Source: Portulaca oleracea (taxonomy: Eukaryota; Streptophyta; Magnoliopsida; Caryophyllales; Portulacaceae). From it: a DNA stretch of 64,000 bases. The stretch's first letter is position 1. Each line of letters begins with the position of its first letter. The stretch covers positions 58,601,518-58,665,517 of the forward strand of contig CM055869.1 in the NCBI GenBank assembly GCA_029582165.1, written 5' to 3'. The translations under genes were made by a program, and so were the position numbers. Under the pieces are notes generated by a model. The model was not told the DNA's origin. It did no database searches and was given only the letters and a program-made list of their open reading frames with translations. Of this stretch, positions 55,061-64,000 are shown in pieces.

Positions 55061-55564
55061 AGGAATGTACCTTCACTAAATAGTTCCAGGGGGGCTAGAG
55101 AAAGTCTTTTCAAAGAACGTTTTTTTCCCGAAGTTTTTTCCCGAGAACGTTTTTTCCAAAAAGTCTTTCTTAATAAACTATCTAATGCATCATTGTGAAA
55201 AATATTTTGCTTCCGCCAAAACTTAAATCTTGGGGATGGTTGCGGGTGTTAACTAAGGTTGACTCAAGAACTATAACTTACCATTTTCGTTATTCTATAT
55301 TTCTAGCTCCCCTATTTTTTTTCATTATATATTTGAAAAGATGTGTGAGATGAATACAATACTAGATAGCTCAAGGTGGGCGTTTAAGTGAAGCAAGTTT
55401 TTTTTATTATTATTGAAAGCCAAAAGAGGCTAAAGAAACAGCAACAGCACCGGGAAAATCGCAGAGAAAATTATAGCAAAAGGACAGCAACCAACAAGAA
55501 GTCACACAGACAAAACCAAGACAAACAGCACATACACAAAAAATTAACACTTTCACTCACTTTG

Positions 55565-57566
55565 TCAAGTCTCCTTAAGCCGCTTCGCAACACTCACAGG
55601 GTCCCCACGAATGAAGCTCAAACCACATCCAAACTTAGCAACTCTGCGTGCCATGTCCGCCAAAAGAGCCTGAGGACGCTCTGACGATTCAATTAGCAAA
55701 CTCGCATTTTTACCCTTCTTTCTAACATGTTCATCAGATCTAGTTGACTTAGACCGGATCTTACACGAAACACGACTAACCAACCTCCACTTATAGTTCC
55801 ACAATAAGTTCACATTCTTCTTTTGCCGGCGCTTGACTTTGAAAGCCTTAAGACAGGAGTCCTCCACATCTAGAGGTGAAGAACAAACCACCTCATCAAC
55901 AGCTTTGTCAAGCGTGTCACTAACAGTGCGCTCACAATCAGAAAGAGTCACCTTCGTAGCACCAACATCTCCACCGGCATTTAGGTCCCTCAAAAGGGCA
56001 TCTTTATAAGGAGACTTACCAGCCTTGGTGACAACCAAATGAGAAGGATCAGAGATGGTAGCAGAACCATTGGAAGCTGTAGGATACACATAACCACCAT
56101 CAACAACATTCGCACCAACCTGCCTAACCTTAGGAACCCAAATCAAATTTTCAGAGCCCTTCCTAGAAAGAGGAGAAGACTCATGCTTCTTGCAGAATTT
56201 AGCCCAAGCAACAGTTAAGACAGAACCGCTACATCTCCACCCATTCAACGCAAGGATAGCACAAGAACCCGCTTTTTTATCTTTGGAACGAACAAAACCA
56301 TACCTCTTACCATTACACCCCACCTTACTAGGGATGTATGCATCAACAACAGAACTGTAGACCCCGAAAAATTGATAACCTTTTTCGCGGCGCTACTTAA
56401 AAGTGATTGGGAGCCGACTAGGATTGCTTAACCTTAAATAAGGTTTAACTTTTGAGAATGATTTAAAACTCGATAAAATGGTCAACCCCTCTAGGTTTAT
56501 ATAGACCAAACCGTGCAGGTTTCTGAGCCAGTAACCGTCGGTTGGGGACAAAACCCGTCAGGTTTTCAGGAAAAACCGCTGGGTTTTGGGGACTAAAACC
56601 GTCTGGGTTTTGTTGAAACAACCCCGTCGGTTGGATTTTTAGGAGAAAAACATTGAAGTACAAATGAAGAGTCGCGATTGAATTTTTAGGAGAAAAACAA
56701 CAAACCATTTTGATAAAAACTCCGGTCTACGAACCAAAAGACGGATTCGGGGGCAAGGTTACGAATTTGACAATTAAAATTATCAAATCCGCCTACTCAA
56801 ACGAATAGACTCTACTAGGATTAAATCAAAGCAAATAAATTGAAAAGGGAGGAATTTGATATAAATTTCACGAGTTTAACATTAATGTCATGCAAATTAT
56901 GAATTGAAAACACAAGAATCACATGAATTCGCTAGGTTACATTGCATGGTTTACATCAATGCGATAATTATTCTAACCTTAAATGAAGTAGCATGCAAAG
57001 GGAGAGAAGAGGTAGAGAGAGTATACTAGTGTCAATACTCTAGCATAATCCGTCGTCCCGAAATGGAGGGGGAATAGGTTTAATTTATAGTGGGATGTAG
57101 GTTAGATGGGGCGATTAGGGTTTAGTTTAGGTTTAGCCGCGGTAACTCAACCGGGTTTGGGCCGAGTTGCGTTCAGCTTTAGCCCACCAAACCCAGCCGG
57201 GTTTTCGCAGAGCTGAGCAAAACTCTGCCGGGTTTGGGCCGTAATGTTGGGCCACTTTGCTTGCTTTCGGGCTAGAAGAGAAATGGGTTTGCATGCCACT
57301 AAATTACTCGGCTGGCTTATTTTAAATAACTAAAACTAATACCGGTACAAAATGCGGTGTCTACAAGAACCAAACTTCAAAAGCAAGTTTTTCAACAACA
57401 AATTGTCCACCCCAACCGGCAAGTTGTCCACAAACAAAGAGAAAAGTCTACTACCCCAAGAAGTAACACCAGGGGGCCTGACAAACTTAACAACACGAGG
57501 CGAGGACATCAAAACCCCCGGAACAGATGAAGAAGAAACATCATAAACAAGGGCTATAGCCGGTCC
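55565..57566 (-). pseudogene. RRM-containing LINE-type ORF1, split by a solo LTR
   Basis: Read on the minus strand and skipping the LTR at 56356-57365, the frame stays open for about 330 codons. It has a clear RNA-recognition motif: RNP2 LFVDNLP, helix LLLKFGSVVDAYIPSK, RNP1 KRYGFVRSK, and ILALNGWRCSGSVLTVAWAK at the end of the domain. The C-terminal region is basic (VKRRQKKNVNLLWNYKWRL). It stops at 55565 after VSVAKRLKET. A TGA at 57567-57569 ends the frame upstream, and a further open segment in the same frame lies beyond it (ALSRVSEICVVLKELVKL). LINE ORF1 proteins of this type bind the element's RNA. The LTR and upstream stop make it inactive as it stands. Confidence 0.75.
56356..57365. 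mobile_element. 1010-bp solo LTR inside the RRM ORF
   Basis: It starts TGTAGACCCCGAAAAATTG and ends GCGGTGTCTACA, with target duplication AGAAC at 56351-56355 and 57366-57370. Removing the LTR and one AGAAC restores the RRM frame exactly. The TGTAGAC/GTCTACA ends resemble those of some plant Ty3/gypsy LTRs, but the lineage cannot be assigned from an LTR alone. The interior has repeated CCGTCGGTTGG/CCGGGTTTGGGCCG phrases. Confidence 0.88.
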
Positions 57567-58337
57567 TCACAGCTTAACCAACTCTTTAAGCACAACACAG
57601 ATTTCGCTAACCCTAGAAAGGGCAGCTATGAAGACCACATCCAAGGCATTAGCACTAAAGGAAAGGGATGAAACAATGGAGGTTACCTCACCCTTCAACT
57701 CAATGCATCGAGAAACCAAGGAGCAAGAAGAAAGCGCCATGAAAGAAACTCACCAGAAACCCGAGACAACCTTGAGAAAAGAAGACACCCGCCTCTGGAC
57801 CAAAAGACCGAGTGAGAGAAGCAAAAACAGACTAACCCCGTCGATGCACAAAATTGCCCGCGACGCCTACAACACACCAAGCCCCCTACCCAGCACGACC
57901 GTCGAAAAACACCAGAGAGCAGCCGGCGACCACCACAGTAGCCAGAAGCGAGACAGGAGAGGGGAAACAAAGATGCCGGCGACCACCATTGATGTCAAAA
58001 ACTCCAACGAACACCGAAGGCCATCGCACAGGAATTAGACAAAACCAATCGCCGGTATCATCTAAACCCAGAACCTAAACCCAGAACCGCCACAGCTGAC
58101 GGACACCGAGGGCAGCCCACGGCTCCCCACGGCTGGGACGGCACTGACGGCAAACCCCTAGGGTTGCGCAGAGGGATAGGGATTCTGGGGAGATTAAAGG
58201 TCAGAGGCGCTTCAAGAACATAAGTGAAGCAAGTTAGGACCAAAGTTTTATGAGGTTCTAATGTTTGTTTTTAAATATGTAAAATGTGGATCAGTCAAAT
58301 TGTAATGGAAAGCAAAATTACAATCTCATATTAAAAA

Positions 58338-58450
58338 TAAAAGATTTTTGGACGTTAATATATTGAATTTTAGGGGTGTTGGACAATAATACACTGAACT
58401 TTGACCTTGAACAATAATACACTGTACTTTAATGGTGATCCTACGTAGGA
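58338..58450. mobile_element. Mutator-like MITE terminal fragment
   Basis: AAAAGATTTTTGGACGTTAA and GTTGGACAATAATACACTGA match the terminal repeat of 13563-14081. No opposite end was found. Confidence 0.55.
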
Positions 58451-58662
58451 TTGCACACAATTTCCCGACAACACAGTCATTAATCAAGAACGTTCGCCAC
58501 AAGTCTACAACTGCCAACAATTCCACCAAGTTATCAATTGACAACAATATCATAAATAATTAACAAAAATAACACCAACAACAAATGAACATTTTTTTAA
58601 AGTTTATAATAGTATTATGGTGATCAATTCCAAGTTCAAATTCCCTTTAATTGGGTAACATT

Positions 58663-59011
58663 TAGGCTCTGTTTGGCAATCAGCTGGTGGCTGATATGTG
58701 TTAGCTGTTAGCTGGTGGCTGATTTGTGTTAACTGTTAGCTGTTAGTTGATAGCTGTTGGGGTTAGCAATTTGACTTTAGCTGTTTGGGTTAGCTAATTG
58801 CAGGAAAAGTGTTTGGCAAAGTAGTTTTTTGTCAACAGCTAACTCAAAATCAACTAGCTTTTTTAAAACTAACTTATTGACTTCAAAAAAACTAATATAA
58901 AAATTTATTTACCAAACACCTTAGGGAGCTTTTTCACCTTGATCAAAAAGTTAAAAGCTATTCAAAAAGCTAAAAATTACCCAAAAAGCTGAATAGCCAA
59001 ATGCCCCTAGT
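58663..59011. mobile_element. hAT-like MITE
   Basis: The left end is TTAGGCTCTGTTTGGCAATC. The right end, inverted, is CTAGGGGCATTTGGCTATTC. Flanks TAACATTT/TATAATTT are compatible with a decayed 8-bp target duplication. The left part contains four TGTTAGCTG-type subrepeats. No transposase. Confidence 0.6.
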
Positions 59012-59193
59012 ATAATTTCCAACCGTTAAGGAATGCTTACCAATAATTACCTTTGATCAATTCTCTAACTATTAGAGATACTCAAGTAGAAAAGAAAGAT
59101 AATAAATTAAAATTCCAACTTGAACAACTCATAAACTATGTAATCATGCCAATCAATGTGCTAATTAAAATGGACATAGCACGATAGCATATA

Positions 59194-59430
59194 CTCCCTC
59201 CGTTTTTACTTATCTGTCACCTAGGAAATTGTGTTAAAAACTTTGACCGTTAATATCTTCATTTTTATAACGATTCATCTTACAAAATTGATGTCATTAG
59301 ATTCGTAATAAAAAAATACTATTAAAATAGTATAATATTATATTTTTTTATAAAAAATTTATATTAAAAATTATTGATTAAAGATTGACACTCACAACCG
59401 TAAATGACAGATTAAAAACAACAGATGGAG
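59194..59430. mobile_element. Stowaway-like MITE
   Basis: The ends are CTCCCTCCGTTTTTACTTAT and inverted AAAAACAACAGATGGAG, with TA on both sides. It belongs to the 8112/19159 subfamily in reverse orientation. Confidence 0.7.
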
Positions 59431-61622
59431 TAATCAATATTTCCAACAAGATTAAGATTCTAACAAGATCATTAATTAGACTCACTAACTACCAAAACAT
59501 GCACACATTGGTGTCCCACTAATTAATCAAAATTTATTTATTTATCCACTTGTGAAAAGGAGTTAGGATATTGTACAAATTAATGAGCCCATCTCCATCA
59601 TATGGAGCCCCAAAACTAATTTACCCAAGAGATCATTTTCAAAGAGATTCAATAAGATTGCTTGGTTCACAAACTAAAGGTGGTCAAAAATTGTCAAAGA
59701 AAAAGTAGCAAATTAAGTCATTAATTGCCAAAACTATAGATTATCCTCTTTGAATATAATGCAAAAAGGGGATCAATCACACAATTACATGATTGATTGA
59801 ATTTTTTTCAAGGGGGGAAGCTATTGATCCACTAAGAAACCCTTTGTGGAATGATTAATCTTGGATTTGGGAGGATTTGGGGGGTCAACCTACTTGCTAA
59901 TTACAAAGAGTACTCTAACTTAAGGGCTTTCATTGATGTTGGAAAAATCATTAATGTTTGAGTCTAGAATAATGATAATCATGCACCTTTGAACTTGAGG
60001 AAACCAACATAATTAGGGGTAAGAGTAATAGTTTTGTTGTTGAAATTTAGTTAAATAAACATTTCATCAGTTTCATATTGGTTGTCGCCTTGATCTATAC
60101 ATGTACCGGTCAAATTTTAAATTTTTTTACCATTAATTACTGAACATATTTAATGTTCTCTTATACGAAAATATTATCATTAGATTCACAATGAAAAATT
60201 ATATCATGAGAGTATAATGTTGTAATTTTTTTTATAAAATACAACATAAGAAATTTTCAATTAAAGGACTATATTCATGAAGACCGCGTAACATTTATGA
60301 AAAAATGATTCATATGGAACAAAGGGAGTACACGGTACTTCCTCTATCACAATATGTGTCACTTTAAGGCTATATGGTGATACCAAGAAAATATAACCCA
60401 CTATCTTCACTCCTTCATAACGATATGTCACTTTATTTAATTTTTTATTTTCTGTAATATTCATTAGTTGACAACTTTGATAAAACATTAATTCCCATTT
60501 TACTAAATCTGTCTCTTACTTTTATATTTTCAATACAATCATATACTCCGCAGTTATGAACGTATTGTTTCTATCAAAATATCAATCAACTATCATCTTC
60601 CTACAACTAATTAAAAATAACAATTATTAAGGAAAGGATAGACTACTGATGTATATAAATTCAAAATAAAAGACTAATTACCCTTAAATAATCAAGAATA
60701 ACATGTATTGATAAAGAGTAAACAATAGTTAATAAGAAGAAATTATTAAATTAGTAATTTGTAATTTGTCATTAAAACTGTAAAGTAACATTGACACACT
60801 ATATATGTCATATTATATATTCACATCTTCAGTGTGTATATATGTCTAATCATTTTTGAGTAAATCTCATAGCAGTTTAAGTTGTTTTTTTTTTTTTGTT
60901 CTCTTTTAGAATTAAATTAAGAATAAAACTAGCAAAATTGGGAATGGATTTGATTTTATACTCCATTAATTTGCATGGTTTAATTTAGCATGGGTTATGT
61001 GTTATTGATTCCCATGCATGCTTATTTCTTGGTTTACTTAAGTATGGGTAATACCTACTGGTATGGGTTTAATTTATACAAAATTGTGGGGGAGGGTAAG
61101 GGAGGTTTAAGTTAACCCATACCATATGGCTTATCACAAAATGTAATTTTGGATTAGTTAAAAAAATCAATGAACTATATGGTATGGAAAATAAATAATT
61201 TTGTCTCCATGTTGAGTTATTTGAAGAGTATATTAGGAGCAATTTATTAGTTGAGACATGATATATAAGTATAACGTTGAGGGTTGACTAGGAGAACATT
61301 TTTTATTCTCGGGCTGATATGGTTGTGTTATCTCCAACACGGCAATGTTTGGTATTTAGAGAGAGCACTATCAAATTTTTAGAGCCAACACGGTCGTGTT
61401 GAATTTAACCGCGCTAACCGCATTTTACTACACCACACCACTTGTTTTCACCTTTATCTTCAAATATAACCATCTTCACAATTTCACCGTAACCACACTT
61501 TACAAACTGCAAAAAAGAGCAGGATCGCGACCAAGAGAACATTTCATATTCTAGAGCTAATATGGTTGTGTTGTCTCCAACTTTTTGACACCTAGTCACT
61601 CCAACTTTTTGAACTAATATAT
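59431..61622. other. Intergenic DNA
   Basis: No gene recognised. A Stowaway-like remnant lies at about 60070-60327 (right end ATATGGAACAAAGGGAG followed by TA). A Tourist-like remnant lies at about 61405-61530 (ACCGCATTTTACTACACCAC). Confidence 0.4.
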
Positions 61623-61638
61623 TAAACAACTTCTAATA

Positions 61639-61860
61639 TTATTTTTTTTAGCACGAGCAAATTTGGTCGGCCCAATGAGCCTATGAGCCTCTATATTATG
61701 ACTAGTCACTAGTGAACTTAACAAGCTGAGGGGTAAGTGTCAAATTGTTCATGACAAGTCTACCAACCCCACAATTGTCACCTATGAAAATATTTTGTCA
61801 TCAACAAGAATTGAACATTGACAGGAAGCATGAAAGATGAGAGTAGTGAACACCTCTCGG
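61639..61860 (-). mobile_element. SINE-like retroinsertion
   Basis: About 222 bp on the minus strand, ending in an A-rich tail (plus-strand TATTTTTTTTAGC at the left). It is bounded by TAAACAACTTCTAATA at 61623-61638 and TAAACACCTTCTAATA at 61861-61876. Near its 5' end the minus strand has AATGTTCAATTCTTG, a possible B box. Length, tail and target duplication fit a SINE. An A box was not identified with confidence. Confidence 0.55.
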
Positions 61861-61876
61861 TAAACACCTTCTAATA

Positions 61877-62371
61877 GTTCTTTTTTTTTCTAATTCGGGT
61901 AAAAAAGAGATACAAAGGAACTTAAAATACCCTTCCCACAAGGTGCCTATCTAAACTATAATCAAACAAAATTAAGGAAAGCTTGGTTGTAGGATTTTGA
62001 TTCCATATTTCCAGGGTTTGAGTAGAATGCCCTCTTGTTTGCTAATTAACCAATCTATTATCATGTTACCCTCCCGATAGATATATGATGAACTAAAGGA
62101 TCCTCCAATTGTTGGATGTAAACTTCGATATTCCTATTATCACGTTAATCTGCCAAGGTACCCCTGAATTGTCTGAATTAAGAATAAGGTTATCGGCTTA
62201 CCACTCTCGATTTGGAGTCTGGACTTTCATATAACCCTTTTGAAGTATAATTTGAATATCGATTTTTAGAGCAAGTTCTTTTGTTAGAAGAATAAGCTCT
62301 AAAAAACATTGTAAGAATCCACTCGAATCAGTCTATCAAGATGATATCGAAAGATGAAGCCAACCGCTAGC
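61877..62371 (-). pseudogene. 5'-truncated LINE (RNase H tail)
   Basis: A minus-strand insertion with an A-rich 3' end (plus-strand GTTCTTTTTTTTTCTAATTC). It is bounded by TAAACACCTTCTAATA (61861-61876) and TAAACAACTTCTAATA (62372-62387), 15 of 16 identical. The body reads as a decayed RNase H region of a plant LINE, for example a REGNMIIDWLI-like stretch corresponding to REANxxADxLA. 5' truncation with a long target duplication is the usual outcome of LINE insertion. Confidence 0.6.
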
Positions 62372-62387
62372 TAAACAACTTCTAATA

Positions 62388-63250
62388 TGTTAATGTCATG
62401 ACTTAATATTCATACATATCATATCTATAGACCAACATGAATCTTACAATGTTTAGATAATATTTGAAACGTGTGCATGCGTTATTATGAATTATTATAT
62501 TTTGCCTATAGTATTTAATTAATTAGGTTATATTCTACTAAATAATATAGAAAAAAAAAAGAGACAAAATTAAAAGGGTGAGAGAAGAATAAAGACGAGA
62601 TTTTCCACGTACGAAAGTAGAGATCTTGTCAATGATGCATGTCTAAATTTTCCTGCCTCCATCATCACAACATTGATTCTGAGTCAACGGCAAAGTTACG
62701 TCGATTTCAACTAATTTTTGTGCCTTCATAACCCACTAATTTTGATTCCTAGTTTTAATCATTAGTTTCTTTAATTAAGAGAATCCCTCTCTAAATTATG
62801 CATGGGCATGCTTGCACATATATTTAATTAAGATTAGGCTGATTATCTCATTAATTCAGTCTCATTAGTCGATAATTGCGCCGTAAATGTTATGATTAAT
62901 GAACAAATGATATGGTTTACCGTCAATATTAATCGGACGGTGGACTGAATCAGTAACGTGTTTTAGATATTAAAGAGTCGTGAAAAGACGTTAAGGGGGA
63001 AAAGTGTACGTTATCATCAAACCTATTTTTGCTAGTGTTTTTAATTGTTGAACTGAGTATTTTATCGCTTGGTAAGTATCTTAGTTGTGTCGGTTTATAC
63101 TATATTTTCCATTTTAATATTTTTTGGATCTTTACCTGATTAATAATCGAAAAAAGGGTCATATTAACTAAGTAATGACTCAACAAGTACATGACGTACG
63201 GTACATGATAATAGTGGTTTGCTTAATGATAGTTATATGATAACAACTCT
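62388..63250. other. Intergenic DNA
   Basis: No gene or classifiable transposon recognised. Confidence 0.4.
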
Positions 63251-63740
63251 TGTTGGAACTCAATCATGAGTAAGACGTAAAAGTAAACGTAAATGTTTGG
63301 CATAAAAGTCTGATGGACTACTCCCTAATACCCAGTGATCTTAAGTTACAACCTCGCTGAACTTGTTATTGTGGGCTTTGGATCTCCCCAATATGTGTAC
63401 CAAAGTCAATGGCTCGTTCATTTGGCTGAGCACAAGGTGCAAGAAGGTGGTCCCGTAAGAAGTACCACAGACAGGAACAAGGAATATATGGTGCATTCAG
63501 TTGGATTCTTGAAGCAGAGTGGTGACATAAGACTCAGGTGGAGTATTTGTGAAGTAAGGTACGGCTATGATGGCCTCTTAACAGTGACTTGAAACATTGG
63601 CAAGAAAAAGAGGCTTTCGGTCACGGGCCGGGAAAGCATCTATAGATGTGGTTCGTAAGAGACTCATGTGTGAAGGGAAGATTGTTGGGATCTACCCTTG
63701 AGTAAGATGCCCCACATTGGAAAAGTAACAGAAAGGGTTT
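63251..63740 (+). mobile_element. TRIM element with both LTRs, right LTR truncated
   Basis: The left LTR is 63251-63393 (TGTTGGAACTCAATCATGAG to CTCCCCAATA). A primer-binding-site-like sequence (TGTGTACCAAAGTCAATGG, compare TGGTATCAGAG) starts at 63394. The ~290-bp interior ends in a purine tract, GAAGGGAAGAT (63672-63682). A second LTR starts TGTTGGGATCTACCC at 63683 and breaks off near 63740. The 85-codon frame across it is not a gene. It has the smallest complete plan of an LTR element: two LTRs, primer site and purine tract, and no proteins. Confidence 0.75.
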
Positions 63741-63753
63741 GGTATAGAGCTGG

Positions 63754-64000
63754 CAAAAATCCGGGTCGGACAAATTCGGACAATGTCAAAATTCGGACGA
63801 GAAATTCATGTCCGGACCCGGTTTTATTTCGGGTCGGACAATTCGGACGAAGCTAAAATCGGGTTCAGACAATAGAAAAAAGAGAAATTTTATGTCCGAA
63901 TATTCGGTCAATATAAAAATTCGGACGGAAAATCTATGTCCAGACCCGGTTTTTTCCGGGTCGGACAATTCGGGTAATCCGGGTCGGACAAAATTTTGCC
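63754..64000. repeat. GGGTCGGACA repeat with inverted ends
   Basis: It begins CTGGCAAAAATCCGGGTCGG. Short units such as GGGTCGGACAATTCGGA are repeated about six times. Near the window end, GGGTCGGACAAAATTTTGCC provides an inverted GGCAAAA end. It interrupts or abuts the truncated TRIM LTR. It may be a non-autonomous DNA element; the right flank lies outside the window. Confidence 0.55.

Larger units (their letters stand above)
55400..58220 (-). mobile_element. ORF1-only LINE-like retroelement with 15-bp target duplication
   Basis: A minus-strand element bounded by an exact 15-bp direct repeat, TAAGTGAAGCAAGTT, at 55385-55399 and 58221-58235. Its 3' end is A-rich (minus-strand CAATAATAATAAAAAA). 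These are marks of L1-type target-primed insertion. The 5' region (58220-57600) is GC-rich and leader-like. The only protein-like content is an RRM-containing ORF1; no endonuclease or reverse transcriptase is present. A 1010-bp solo LTR is inserted in the ORF. Without it the element is about 1.8 kb. It could instead be a processed copy of a host RRM gene. Confidence 0.75.

Noticed and set aside
57628..58038. 136-codon plus-strand frame and overlapping frames
   Set aside because: They are antisense to the GC-rich leader/ORF1 region of the minus-strand LINE-like element and have no domain.

Overview
This window looks like nuclear DNA of a flowering plant. It is AT-rich, nearly gene-free and packed with plant transposon families: Stowaway, Tourist-like, CACTA-like and Mutator-like MITEs, Cassandra LTRs with an embedded 5S rRNA sequence, TRIMs, Copia remnants, L1-type LINEs and SINE-like units. 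I see no operons, CRISPR, phage, tRNA or intact rRNA genes. The species cannot be read from the sequence; a eudicot is likely.

There is one intact protein gene. It is an intronless MATE (DETOXIFICATION) transporter on the minus strand at 20648-22261, with a TATA box near 22510 and a long CT repeat in its 5' leader. Its coding sequence is strikingly GC-rich compared with the surrounding DNA. Every other open reading frame I could assign is a transposon remnant or a gene fragment carried by a transposon.

Layout. 1-20 kb: MITEs (including two Mutator-like ones with exact 10-bp target duplications), a ~165-bp tandem repeat, a TRIM solo LTR, a SINE-like dimer and a Cassandra solo LTR. 20.6-22.5 kb: the MATE gene. 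22.7-42 kb: MITEs, two broken LINEs, a second Cassandra LTR and simple repeats. 42.6-50.1 kb: a dense nest. A LINE is split by a Copia solo LTR, which is itself split by a TRIM solo LTR. This abuts a Copia element that has lost most of pol. Next comes a 2.2-kb LTR retrotransposon carrying pieces of three plant genes: thaumatin-like protein, a HAD/5'-nucleotidase-like protein and a BADC biotin/lipoyl-attachment-domain protein. 51-64 kb: the third Cassandra LTR, an ORF1-only LINE-like element with a 15-bp target duplication and a 1-kb solo LTR inside its ORF, two retroinsertions sharing one target site, and a near-complete TRIM.

The most interesting object is the gene-capturing LTR retrotransposon at 47937-50146. 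Its two LTRs differ by only a few bases, so it inserted recently, yet the host-gene pieces inside already carry stops and frameshifts. All family calls come from reading motifs by eye; no alignment or database search was run.
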